This document shows positions 16,129-25,100 of a DNA stretch of 50,325 nucleotides, piece after piece. The first letter of the stretch is position 1, and each line of letters opens with the position of its first letter. Position numbers and translations under genes: made by a program. The notes under the pieces were generated by a model. It saw only the letters and a program-made list of their open reading frames with translations. It had not been told where the DNA came from and did not search any database. Origin of the DNA: Anaerococcus tetradius ATCC 35098 (GTDB lineage Bacteria > Bacillota > Clostridia > Tissierellales > Peptoniphilaceae); the NCBI RefSeq assembly GCF_000159095.1, contig NZ_GG666295.1:340592-390916 (forward strand), in the 5' to 3' direction.

Positions 16129-17978
16129 ACATCCTCCACATCTATATAATTAATTTTAATTTCTTCCGCATCGAATATTTCTTTTTCCCTCTCATGGCAA
16201 GAAAAATAAATAACTTGCCTTTTTGATGAAGAGTCCAAAAGGAAGAAAAGGGCATTTCTAAGCCTTTGCCTGTCATAATTGATAAAGGCATCATCATAAA
16301 TCATGAAAATATCAGCAAAAACTTCTTCGTTCAAGGAAAGCTTTAGGGCAAAATTAAGTTGATCAAAAAAACCAGTAGACAACTGATCTATGGCCATATA
16401 ATAGCCCTCCCTTGTCCTGATTTTCGCCCTTAATTTTTCATCAAAAACTATCGACTCATAAGCATTTTTGCTAATCTCTTTGATTATAGAGTTAATCCTA
16501 TTATTAAGCCTCCTAAAATCACTAGGATTTTCTTTTACGATTTGCCTAATAATATTTTTAGATAGAGCAATAGCCTTTTTAGTTTTTTCGAGGTCCGAAA
16601 ATTTCTTTTTTAGGAAATTTAATCTCTCAACTAGGTCTAGCTCGTCTTTTATTTTATCTTCTATCCTCAATAAGTCCTTCTCTTGACTAGCTATTTCCTT
16701 ATTTAAACTAGATATTTCTTCTAGCATCCTATCTAGGTCTTCTTCAGATTTTACTATATCAAAATCATCTAAATCAAGGTCGAAATTTGTAAGGCTAGAA
16801 TCCTTTATATCTTGCTTTTCTAAAATCTTAATTACTTCTTCAACCTTATCTTTTTCTTGCCTTAGGCTTTTATATCTTAAAAATCTTGCCCTTGTCTTAT
16901 TATACTTATCATATAAATCTTCTCCATTATTAACGGACTTATCTTTGCTAAGCAGAATAAAATAAGTAAATACCAAGGCCATAGCTAGGATATAAAAATA
17001 CTTATTTACAAAAAATCCAAGACCTAGACAAATCATTATAAGAGAAAAAAATTCCCATTTATTAGTAAAATAGCTTTTATTCTTGGCTTGTTTTGCTTCG
17101 TTTTCTAAATTCTCTAGATATTTTTCATCAAGTCCATAGACATCCTGGTAGTCAGAAATTTTTGTATTAATATCATATAAGTGTTGAGTCCACTTGCTAT
17201 AGTCCCTATAATTTTCACTGGCCCTATTATTTTTATAGGCATCGCAGGCTTTTTTTAGTTTATCATATCTTAATTTGCAATTAGTAAGCTCATCTTTATT
17301 TTTATTTAATTTCTCAAAGTCAGACCTATATGTTTTTTTTAGTCCGCTTATTTCATAAAGTTTATTTTCTAACTCTTCTATTTCCAGTCTTGTCTTGTAG
17401 AAAACTTTCGTGTAGGCCCTATCGCTACCAATCTTATTTTCTCTATCATCTAATATTTCTAAAGCCTTATTGGCAGAGAAGTTATAATCAATATCCTCAT
17501 TAACTAGTCTTTCCAAAAGATTTTCCCTAGCCTTGGGGTCATCTTTTTGACTTTGAAAGCTTGAAAGGTAATTCTTGTAGAGTGAATAGTTTATCCCTAA
17601 TAAGTATTCTCCAGGAAAATTTATGTTAGATTTTTTTCCTTGAATTTCTTTATTGGTAGAAAGATCTATCATCGTATAAGACCCATCTTCAAAATTCCTA
17701 GTAACTTTTATATCTCTTCCGTCTTTGGAAAAAATCCCATATCCAGCATACTTATAAGATAATTTTGGCTTGTATATTTCTTTTTTCTTGGAAAAACTCT
17801 TTCTATTTTTCCCTTCATCAAAACCATAAAGGAGACCCTCAATGAAGGCAGTAATAGTAGACTTGCCTGACTCATTTTTCCCATAAAAGAGATTAAAATC
17901 TCGATCAAAAATTATTTTCTTATCTTCAAATTTCCCGAAGGATAATAGATAAAGTTCTTTGATAAAAATTTCAGTCAT
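16125..17978 (-). CDS. yhaN: YhaN-like SMC/Rad50-type ATPase with membrane segment
   Basis: A 617-residue AAA/SMC-type ATPase. Walker A GKNESGKST is at 33-41, the first part of the head includes LLYGFDEGKNRKSF, then coiled-coil arms enclose a hydrophobic stretch of about 35 residues (roughly 308-343, FSLIMICLGLGFF and YILAMALVFTYFILL), then a second coil and the C-terminal Walker B region FMIYDDAFINYD with a final STGFFDQLNFAL signature. Its partner YhaO-like nuclease is encoded just upstream, overlapping by 8 bases, as for SbcC/SbcD. It is much shorter than the ~960-residue Bacillus YhaN, with short coils, and would be tethered to the membrane. Confidence 0.85.
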   Translation of the reverse strand: MTEIFIKELYLLSFGKFEDKKIIFDRDFNLFYGKNESGKSTITAFIEGLLYGFDEGKNRKSFSKKKEIYKPKLSYKYAGYGIFSKDGRDIKVTRNFEDGSYTMIDLSTNKEIQGKKSNINFPGEYLLGINYSLYKNYLSSFQSQKDDPKARENLLERLVNEDIDYNFSANKALEILDDRENKIGSDRAYTKVFYKTRLEIEELENKLYEISGLKKTYRSDFEKLNKNKDELTNCKLRYDKLKKACDAYKNNRASENYRDYSKWTQHLYDINTKISDYQDVYGLDEKYLENLENEAKQAKNKSYFTNKWEFFSLIMICLGLGFFVNKYFYILAMALVFTYFILLSKDKSVNNGEDLYDKYNKTRARFLRYKSLRQEKDKVEEVIKILEKQDIKDSSLTNFDLDLDDFDIVKSEEDLDRMLEEISSLNKEIASQEKDLLRIEDKIKDELDLVERLNFLKKKFSDLEKTKKAIALSKNIIRQIVKENPSDFRRLNNRINSIIKEISKNAYESIVFDEKLRAKIRTREGYYMAIDQLSTGFFDQLNFALKLSLNEEVFADIFMIYDDAFINYDRQRLRNALFFLLDSSSKRQVIYFSCHEREKEIFDAEEIKINYIDVEDV

Positions 17979-18987
17979 CCTTACTCCTCAAAATAGCATC
18001 TATACCAAGCTTCCTTGCCAAATTTTCTATTTCACCATCACTATTGCTAAACTTGTCAATATACATAGATAGGAGTGAATTAGGGTATAGTTTGACTATA
18101 TCAGCAAAACTCAAATCATCCCTTATACTTAGCTCTTTGTAGTAGGCATCTAAATTTTTTTCTATATATTTATCATCCAATGCTCTTTCAGCCGTAATTC
18201 TAAGTCTAAGTATATTAGTCTTATCAGGATTAAGTTTATTATTGACAAAAGTTAGCAGGTCATTTTCATTTGCGAAATCTTCATAATTAAGCTTAAAATC
18301 ATAAAATTTTAGGATAGAAGAGTCCACAAAGTCTACTTTAGAATCTTCATAATATATATAACCATAATCGTAAATATCAGAAAAATCATGCGGTTCAAGA
18401 CTTCCTGGATAATAAATATTGGAATTTTTCGCTCTCTTGTGGATATGGCCCATAGCAACATAGTCAAAGGCTGTTTTTTTAATAAGTTTAGAATCTAAGT
18501 TAAAGTAGGATGAAGCTTTTCTATCCAGATCTCCATGAATTAAGAGTATATTGAAATAATTACTATCAAGCTTAATATTTAAGTCGATTTTTTTAGAAAA
18601 AGACCTATCATCATAGGAAATACCATAAACTCTTAAATCGTTTTTTTCAAACATTTCTAAGGCATCCGACCCAAATACATGAAAATTTAAGGGAGAATTT
18701 CTCAAAAATATCTTGCTATAATTATCAATATAATCATGATTGCCTGCTACATAGTAGATATCTTTAGAAAAATCTTCAAAGATTTCAAAGAGTCTTTTGA
18801 AGTCCTTAGCTGTAAAATACGATCTCTCAAACAAATCTCCTGCAATTAAAGCAAAGTCTACATCCTTGTTGGCTGATAAAATATTAGTAAGGCTCTTCCA
18901 TGAAGCTTCTCTTATGGTTTTTGAGAGTTTATTGTCAAAATTAAAAGAATCGGCCAAATGAGCATCCGCCAGATGGATGAATTTCAT
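17971..18987 (-). CDS. yhaO: YhaO-like DNA repair exonuclease (SbcD/Mre11 type)
   Basis: A 338-residue calcineurin-like nuclease. Motifs: HLADAHLADSF at the N-terminus, IAGDLFERSYF, VAGNHDYID, LLIHGDLD and MGHIHKRA, followed by a capping domain and a C-terminal helix region that would contact the ATPase coil. It pairs with the adjacent YhaN-like ATPase and is expected to process DNA ends or hairpins. It shares a 4-base ATGA overlap with the upstream histidine-phosphatase gene. Confidence 0.88.
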   Translation of the reverse strand: MKFIHLADAHLADSFNFDNKLSKTIREASWKSLTNILSANKDVDFALIAGDLFERSYFTAKDFKRLFEIFEDFSKDIYYVAGNHDYIDNYSKIFLRNSPLNFHVFGSDALEMFEKNDLRVYGISYDDRSFSKKIDLNIKLDSNYFNILLIHGDLDRKASSYFNLDSKLIKKTAFDYVAMGHIHKRAKNSNIYYPGSLEPHDFSDIYDYGYIYYEDSKVDFVDSSILKFYDFKLNYEDFANENDLLTFVNNKLNPDKTNILRLRITAERALDDKYIEKNLDAYYKELSIRDDLSFADIVKLYPNSLLSMYIDKFSNSDGEIENLARKLGIDAILRSKDD

Positions 18988-19556
18988 ATTTTATTTACAC
19001 TTTCTATAAGTTTTTTCCCATTTTCAATTTTGTAGATAGTAAGTGAACCATTATCTATCCAAAAATTGGACCAGTTATTTAAATCACTTAAAATCCAAAA
19101 GAGTGTTGATCTAATTGCTATACCATGAGAGATACAAAGGATTGTTTCTTCATCAGCTTTGGACATCTCGTCAAGGAAATTAGAGGTTCTTCTTATGACA
19201 TCCTTTCTTGATTCGCCATTTGGATATTTCATTGAAAAATAATCATTTTTTTCTCTTTTGAAAAATTCCTTTTCACTTTCCCTAACTTCATCAATTCCCC
19301 TACCTCTAAAGTCTCCAAAGTTCATCTCATTTATTCTAGAATCAATTACATAATCATCATAGCCTAAAATCTTTGCAGTTTCTTGGCTTCTTATTAAATT
19401 TGATGTGTAGACCTTATCAATTCTATAAGGGTCTAATAATTTTTTTGTTTTATCTAATATATAAAGACCTTCCTTGGCAAGAACAGTATCCTCCTTAGAA
19501 TATCTCCAATTGATATTTGCATCAGTTAGACCATGTCTTACAAATATTATTTTCAT
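18984..19556 (-). CDS. Histidine phosphatase family protein
   Basis: A 190-residue branch-1 histidine phosphatase (phosphoglycerate mutase-like fold). The phospho-acceptor motif FVRHGLTDAN is at 5-14 (H8), the acid region is INEMNFGDFRGRG, and the second histidine is in ILCISHGIAIR. It resembles CobC/GpmB-type phosphatases; the substrate cannot be read from sequence. First gene of the overlapped yhaO-yhaN operon; no obvious link in function to DNA repair. Confidence 0.86.
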   Translation of the reverse strand: MKIIFVRHGLTDANINWRYSKEDTVLAKEGLYILDKTKKLLDPYRIDKVYTSNLIRSQETAKILGYDDYVIDSRINEMNFGDFRGRGIDEVRESEKEFFKREKNDYFSMKYPNGESRKDVIRRTSNFLDEMSKADEETILCISHGIAIRSTLFWILSDLNNWSNFWIDNGSLTIYKIENGKKLIESVNKI

Positions 19557-19582
19557 ATATACCTCGAATCAATTTTTCCAAT

Positions 19583-19612
19583 AGAAAAGACGAGCATAAC
19601 TCGACTTTTCTT
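19583..19612 (-). terminator. Hairpin terminator after the ABC permease gene
   Basis: AGAAAAG-A-CGAG / CTCG-A-CTTTTCT with a 5-nt loop, one internal mismatch; the 3' arm on the minus strand is U-rich. The half-site ACTCGACTTTTCT is repeated at about 19634-19646 without a partner arm. It lies between the permease stop and the phosphatase start. Confidence 0.5.
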
Positions 19613-19687
19613 TAATCTTATTTACTTATTATACTCGACTTTTCTAGCCTATTAAATACTTACCTTCAAAGCTTATATTTGAAGTTT

Positions 19688-22600
19688 TTATTCACCAGAG
19701 CTCATGGCCTCTGCCATGTCAATTTTCTTTAAATCCCTATGAACAAAGATTAATATAAGCAAGGAAATTACTAGAGTGATAGCCGATGAGATTACATAAC
19801 TTAAAATATGTGTCCTGTAGGATATCATAATATTTTCTGGGGCAACTATTATTAAAATGTATCTAAACATAAGATAGCCGAGGAAAAATCCAACTAGTAT
19901 TCCCATTAGGGTCAAAATAAATATTTCCCTGTAAATATAAGAGGTGACTTCTCTAGGATAGAAGCCTAAGACCTTGATGGTAGCAAGTTCTCTTTTTCTC
20001 TCCCCAACATTTATACTAGTAATATTGTATAAAACAACAATTGCTAGGGCTGAGGATATGAGAGTTATTACAAGAATAACAAGCATTAGGTTATCAAGTA
20101 GGGCATCTATGGATTCATAGACGCCAGTTTTATTAACTACTGCATTTACTGCCTTATTCTTATCTAGCTTGTCTTTAATCTCAAGTGGATCTCCCTTAAT
20201 CAAATTAGAATTAAAGCTAGGAAGTTTTCCTATATTTTTCTCGTAATAATCTTTCGATATATAAATATAATCATTTACATAATTTTCATTTATTGCAGAA
20301 ATTTTTAGGTCTAGATCCTTATCATCAATGTTTACTTTTATAGTATCTGAAACTTTAAGCCCTAATTTCCTAGCTATATTTTCTGTAATTATAACTTGAT
20401 TATCTGCTAGATTAAGCTTTTTCCTCTTCAAATCTCTTAAACTTACAAAATCGGATAATTTTTTGTCATTTTCTGGGATGATTATGGAAAGCTTCAAATC
20501 TTTTCCATCACTTTCTAGACTTGCTTCCTTGTTATAGATTGATAGATTATCATAGGCTCCAATAAGTTTCTCATAGGAGTCAAGGTCTTCTTTCTTAGCC
20601 TTGGTGTTAATCATAGAAACTGCTTGATAGTGGAGAATCTCCTTTTGTTGGATAGCTGATGTATCTTTTATAGCATCCATCATAGCAAAGCCAAAGAATA
20701 GTAGGGCTGTACAGCCACCTACACCAAAGACTGTCATAAACATCCTAGACTTATATCTAAATAAGTTCCTGGCTGTTATTTTTCTCATAAAGCTAAGTCG
20801 CTTCCACAAGAATTTGATTCTTTCCAAGAATATCTTAGTTCCGGATTCTGGAGCCTTGGCCTTTAGTAAATTTGCTGGCACTTCTTTTACAGTTTCCTTA
20901 GAGCTTATAAAAATCGTAAGGGCTATTAAGAAAGTTGAGACACTAACAGCTATTATTATAGCAAATAGACTATTTACTACGTCCATAGCTAGGACTTTAA
21001 AGCCTGTAGAATAGGCATCAAAGATAACCTTGACTATTACAAATCTTCCCAAAATTGCCCCTAGTAAAGAAGCAAATATGGTTGGGATTATACCATATAT
21101 ATAAAATCTTTTAGCTATGTCTTTGTTGCTATAACCCAAAGATTTGAAACAGCCATTTATCATCCTTTGCTCTGCTATATATCTTTTCATAGTTGTAAGG
21201 GTTACTAGCATTGCCACTAGATAGAAGAAGGCTGGAAATACTTTAGATAGCCTATCCATATTAAGAGAGTTTTGATAATAAGTATTTATTCCCCTATTAT
21301 CAAAAATGCTCTCTATTTTATACTCAGGATCTTGTAAGCTTAGGAGGGCTTGTTTCGAATCACCTATATCTTTTTTCGCCTTGCTAATGTCCTTATCAGC
21401 CTTTGCCTTTTCTTCTTCAAACTTCTTTTTTCCTTCTCGGTAGTCTTTTTCGCCCTTTAGGAGCTTTTGATAGGCATCGCTTAGTTTTCTTTCACCTTCA
21501 ATTTTATTTTCCCTAAGGTGAACTTGGCCTTTTTCATAGGCTTTTTGACCATCGCTAAGCTCTTTTTCGCTTGTTATTATCTTATTTTTTGCCTTATCTA
21601 GTTCAAGCTTGCCATATTCTTTTTTTTGATTAAATTCAGCATAGGCCTTATCAATTTGCTTCTTAGCCTTTTTGAGTTCATCCTCTTTCTGTCTTACTCC
21701 ACCCAACTTTTGATCGAGCTCGTATTTGCTCGCTTGATATTTACTAGCTAAATCTTTTTTATCAGATTCATAGATTGCCCTATTAATAAATAGAGCCTCT
21801 TCTCTTTGCTTAATTTCTTCTTTTAGACTTAGGATTTGTCCTTCAATATTTGGATTAGCTTTTTTATCACTTTTATTAAGCTCATCCAGGTCTTGTTTTT
21901 TAGTCTTTATATAATTTTTTTCAATTATAAGACTAGCTTCTGCTTCTTTTAATTGATTAAAGGATGCTTCATACATCTTATTAAGATTATCATAGGCTTT
22001 ATCCATTTCTTTTTTTGGCCCATCTATTTGAGCAAAGCCTAAATTAAGCTCTTTTTGCTTCTTATCAAGTTCTTTTTGACCATTAGCTATATCTTTATTA
22101 TATTTATCAAGATTGGCTCGATATTCTTCCTTACCAGCCTTAACTTTACTTTTGCCATCAACAAGTTTTGCATGAGCCTTTGCTAGGTCATCATTAGCTT
22201 TTTTTATCTTCTTATTGAAATCTTCTTTGTTTTTTTCGTATTTGACAAAACCAGCATCTAAATCTTTTTTACTTTCAATAAGTTTCTTCTCGTTATTACT
22301 TATATCTCTTTCTGCCTTATTTAGGTCATCTTGAGCATCAGAAATTTCCTTATTGGCATCTCTTTTTATGTTTCTTAATACTTCTTCTGGCCTATTTTTC
22401 ATCAAGTATTCCAGGTCACCTTTTTTGCTCTTGATACTTTTTATGTAGGCCTTACTAGTTTTATCCATTCCCTCCAAATCACTAAAGACAATATTTGCTT
22501 CATTGTATTTATCAGCTTTAAAATTTTCGGAAAGGACATAGGCGTAGCCATTAATTTCGCTTTTGCCTAGGGGTGAGATTTCCTTCATATCTTCCAAAAA

Positions 22601-23119
22601 ATAATCAGAAGATTTATAAAAACCTACAAGCTTATATTTAAGCCTAGCCATCTCATTATTTTTTTTCTGATCATTATTTATATAAGAAAAGCTAATCTCA
22701 TCACCGATTTTGTACTTATCCTTTAATTTTTCTTCAAGCACAATTTCATCAGGCTTCTTAATCATTCTTCCAGAAGATATTACTGCTTTAGGAATTTGGC
22801 GGTCATATTCTTTAACTCTTATTAGCATATCTCTATCTATAAGATCAGTCGCCTTTATGAAATCTATTTTTGAAATATTATCTTGATTTTCTATTATAGT
22901 CTTATCCTCAAAATCAAGGCCATAGCTAGAATTTACAATAAGGTCTGGGTGTTGGTAGATTCTTAGACTATTATCTAGGCTCTTTCTCATTGAAGGCCCA
23001 GATAGAAGCAGACCCACTACAACAAGGCTTGCAAGAGCGACCATGACCATTATTGATATAAGTTTACCCTTGGTTTTTTTCATATCAGCAATAATGCTTT
23101 TTAAATATGCCTTGTTCAT
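19688..23119 (-). CDS. FtsX-like ABC permease with long extracytoplasmic coiled coil
   Basis: A 1143-residue inner-membrane permease of the FtsX/MacB superfamily. One transmembrane helix is at about 20-42, followed by a MacB-like extracytoplasmic domain, then about 350 residues (roughly 250-620) of Lys/Glu/Ala-rich heptads with recurring K-x-x-L-D-x-A and G-x-x-E-x units predicting an antiparallel coiled coil. Three helices follow (about 640-760), a second outside domain, and a final three-helix FtsX block near the C-terminus. The cognate ATPase is encoded one base upstream. Such pairs often export peptides or act mechanically on envelope factors rather than import. The coil is unusually long; target unknown. 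Confidence 0.85.
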   Translation of the reverse strand: MNKAYLKSIIADMKKTKGKLISIMVMVALASLVVVGLLLSGPSMRKSLDNSLRIYQHPDLIVNSSYGLDFEDKTIIENQDNISKIDFIKATDLIDRDMLIRVKEYDRQIPKAVISSGRMIKKPDEIVLEEKLKDKYKIGDEISFSYINNDQKKNNEMARLKYKLVGFYKSSDYFLEDMKEISPLGKSEINGYAYVLSENFKADKYNEANIVFSDLEGMDKTSKAYIKSIKSKKGDLEYLMKNRPEEVLRNIKRDANKEISDAQDDLNKAERDISNNEKKLIESKKDLDAGFVKYEKNKEDFNKKIKKANDDLAKAHAKLVDGKSKVKAGKEEYRANLDKYNKDIANGQKELDKKQKELNLGFAQIDGPKKEMDKAYDNLNKMYEASFNQLKEAEASLIIEKNYIKTKKQDLDELNKSDKKANPNIEGQILSLKEEIKQREEALFINRAIYESDKKDLASKYQASKYELDQKLGGVRQKEDELKKAKKQIDKAYAEFNQKKEYGKLELDKAKNKIITSEKELSDGQKAYEKGQVHLRENKIEGERKLSDAYQKLLKGEKDYREGKKKFEEEKAKADKDISKAKKDIGDSKQALLSLQDPEYKIESIFDNRGINTYYQNSLNMDRLSKVFPAFFYLVAMLVTLTTMKRYIAEQRMINGCFKSLGYSNKDIAKRFYIYGIIPTIFASLLGAILGRFVIVKVIFDAYSTGFKVLAMDVVNSLFAIIIAVSVSTFLIALTIFISSKETVKEVPANLLKAKAPESGTKIFLERIKFLWKRLSFMRKITARNLFRYKSRMFMTVFGVGGCTALLFFGFAMMDAIKDTSAIQQKEILHYQAVSMINTKAKKEDLDSYEKLIGAYDNLSIYNKEASLESDGKDLKLSIIIPENDKKLSDFVSLRDLKRKKLNLADNQVIITENIARKLGLKVSDTIKVNIDDKDLDLKISAINENYVNDYIYISKDYYEKNIGKLPSFNSNLIKGDPLEIKDKLDKNKAVNAVVNKTGVYESIDALLDNLMLVILVITLISSALAIVVLYNITSINVGERKRELATIKVLGFYPREVTSYIYREIFILTLMGILVGFFLGYLMFRYILIIVAPENIMISYRTHILSYVISSAITLVISLLILIFVHRDLKKIDMAEAMSSGE

Positions 23120-23120
23120 A

Positions 23121-23822
23121 TTACCACTCTAACTTTTCTACAGAAAGGGGATTTTCATTAATAAAATCTTTGTAGATTCTCCCATCCCTTATTTCTATTA
23201 CTTGATCTGCCATGGCTTTGATTAAAGAGTTGTGGGTTATTATTACAACAGTTGCTCCCATTTTTCTAGAAGCGTCTTGTAAAAGCTTTAAGATGTGCTT
23301 ACCTGTTTCATAGTCAAGGGCTCCTGTTGGTTCATCACATAATAAGAGTTTCGGATTTTTAGCTAGTGCTCTTGCTATGGCAACTCTTTGTTGTTCACCA
23401 CCTGATAGTTGAGATGGGAAATTTGCTAATCTATGAGAAAGACCAACTTCTCCTAAAATAGTTTCTGGGTCTAGTGGATTATCAGAAATTTCTGATGCCA
23501 TTTCTACATTTTCTAGAGCTGTTAGGTTTGGTATGAGATTGTAATGTTGAAAGACGAAACCTACATCATTTCTCCTATATTCAGTAAGTTCTCTATCATT
23601 TAATGAAGTCAGATTTTTTCCATCTATTAAAATCTCACCCCTAGTTGCTGAATCCATTCCTCCCAAGAGGTTAAGTAGGGTGGTTTTGCCTGCACCACTT
23701 GCTCCAACAATTATTAGGAGTTTGCCCTTATCAAGGGAGAAGTTGATATTGTCATTAGCGATTATTTTACTATCTCCGGATTTGAATTCTTTAGTTAAAT
23801 TTTTTAATTGTATGTAGGACAT
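23121..23822 (-). CDS. ABC transporter ATPase (MacB/LolD type)
   Basis: A 233-residue ATPase with Walker [12 protein letters not shown]-loop [20 protein letters not shown], signature [15 protein letters not shown], Walker [13 protein letters not shown] and H-loop VIITHN. This is the classic MacB/FtsE-like subfamily that powers the FtsX-type permease encoded one base later. I place the start at 23822 rather than 23831: AAAGGATGG gives an 8-base spacing to the inner ATG, whereas the outer ATG overlaps that ribosome binding site. Confidence 0.9.
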   Translation of the reverse strand: MSYIQLKNLTKEFKSGDSKIIANDNINFSLDKGKLLIIVGASGAGKTTLLNLLGGMDSATRGEILIDGKNLTSLNDRELTEYRRNDVGFVFQHYNLIPNLTALENVEMASEISDNPLDPETILGEVGLSHRLANFPSQLSGGEQQRVAIARALAKNPKLLLCDEPTGALDYETGKHILKLLQDASRKMGATVVIITHNSLIKAMADQVIEIRDGRIYKDFINENPLSVEKLEW

Positions 23823-23857
23823 AATTTCCATCCTTTTGTAATTTTTTTATAAATCTA

Positions 23858-24634
23858 TCACAAATTATAAAACCTATCCCTTACTTCTTTAATTTTTCCA
23901 CAAGTCATTTTTCCTTCTGGACAGGCAGCACCAATACAAGATGGGCCTGCCTTTAAGAAAAGATTTGGATATATTTGCTTAACTAGTTTGACCATTTGAT
24001 CAGAAAGTTCCCTTATCTCCCACTGGGCTCTTAGGCAAGAACGCATATTAAAGAAATGTAGGAGATTTCTAGCATTCATCGTAAATACTATTTTAGTCTC
24101 ACAAGCATTTGGAAAAACATAGCGGGCATCCTCAATGGCTTTCTTTTCTGCCGTCCTTTTTGCTTTCTTTTCATCCATTCCTTCTTTTATTAACTCCTTG
24201 TAGGATTTTTCAAAAAGGATATCAGTCAAAGTATCGTAGGCTTTTTGTGAATCTTCCATTTGTTTTATGAAAATATCCCTAGCCTTCTCATTCTTGTCTA
24301 TTTCTGGAGGAATTATATACTCAAATTGATCTAACTTTACATATCTTTGAGACTGTTGAGAGTAGGATGCAAGTCTGTGACGGACTAATTGATGGGTCAA
24401 TACTCTCGATACTCCTTCGGCAGCAAAGGTGAAAGAAACATGCTCAATCGGTGAGAGATGGCCAAGATCTGAAAGCATCTTTACATATTTAGCTATAGAT
24501 ACTTGATCTTGTTTTTCTGATATTTCATCGACTCCAACTGGAGAGTAGCAAAGCTTGCCTGCTTGAGCTATAGTCAGCTCTGCATCAGCTGTATAATTTA
24601 ATAGTTTTACTTTTAATTTACTTTGATTTGTCAT
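23858..24634 (-). CDS. thyX: FAD-dependent thymidylate synthase ThyX
   Basis: A 258-residue flavin-dependent enzyme methylating dUMP with methylene-THF and NADPH. The family signature RHRx7S is at 85-95. [17 protein letters not shown] precedes it, and the C-terminal [24 protein letters not shown] closes the dUMP/FAD site. ThyX is typical of anaerobes that lack ThyA and avoids production of dihydrofolate. It lies 20 bases after smpB and 36 before the ABC ATPase, in the secG-rnr-smpB run. Confidence 0.95.
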   Translation of the reverse strand: MTNQSKLKVKLLNYTADAELTIAQAGKLCYSPVGVDEISEKQDQVSIAKYVKMLSDLGHLSPIEHVSFTFAAEGVSRVLTHQLVRHRLASYSQQSQRYVKLDQFEYIIPPEIDKNEKARDIFIKQMEDSQKAYDTLTDILFEKSYKELIKEGMDEKKAKRTAEKKAIEDARYVFPNACETKIVFTMNARNLLHFFNMRSCLRAQWEIRELSDQMVKLVKQIYPNLFLKAGPSCIGAACPEGKMTCGKIKEVRDRFYNL

Positions 24635-24653
24635 ATATGGGCTATCCTTTACT

Positions 24654-25100
24654 TTAATAGTTCTTGAGGGCTCTGTCGATTTTTCTCTTGTCGTCTTTTG
24701 CCTTTAGACTGTCTCTTTTATCATATTGCTTCTTACCCTTGGCTAAGGCTATTTCAATCTTAACTAGACCTTCTGATTCGTAGACTCTTAGAGGGACAAT
24801 TGTATAACCTGCTTGAGTTTTTTGGCCAATTAATTTATTTATTTCTTTTTTATGAAGCAGAAGCTTTCTAGTCCTTGTTGGATCGATGTCCTTATCATAG
24901 GCATGATCATAGGGTGTAACGTGCATGCCATATATAAACATTTCTCCGTTTCTATCTCCTATAAAGGATTCCTTTATAGATACTTTACCCTGCTTCATGC
25001 TTTTTACTTCACTACCTGATAAAGAAATGCCTGCCTCATATTTTTCTTCTATAAAATAATCATGATAAGCCTTCTTATTGTTGGCTAATAATTTCATCAT
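24654..25100 (-). CDS. smpB: SsrA-binding protein SmpB
   Basis: A 148-residue tmRNA partner in trans-translation. Motifs: [27 protein letters not shown] at the N-terminus, [20 protein letters not shown], the conserved [28 protein letters not shown], and a basic C-terminal tail that folds in the mRNA channel. It overlaps rnr by 26 bases, a strong sign of coupling; SmpB and RNase R also act together on stalled ribosomes. The ssrA gene is not in the window. Confidence 0.96.
   Translation of the reverse strand: MMKLLANNKKAYHDYFIEEKYEAGISLSGSEVKSMKQGKVSIKESFIGDRNGEMFIYGMHVTPYDHAYDKDIDPTRTRKLLLHKKEINKLIGQKTQAGYTIVPLRVYESEGLVKIEIALAKGKKQYDKRDSLKAKDDKRKIDRALKNY

Noticed and set aside
19583-19646. 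Two copies of ACTCGACTTTTCT as a possible short repeat array
   Set aside because: Only two copies 30 bases apart, one explained as a terminator arm; no CRISPR-like spacing and no cas genes.
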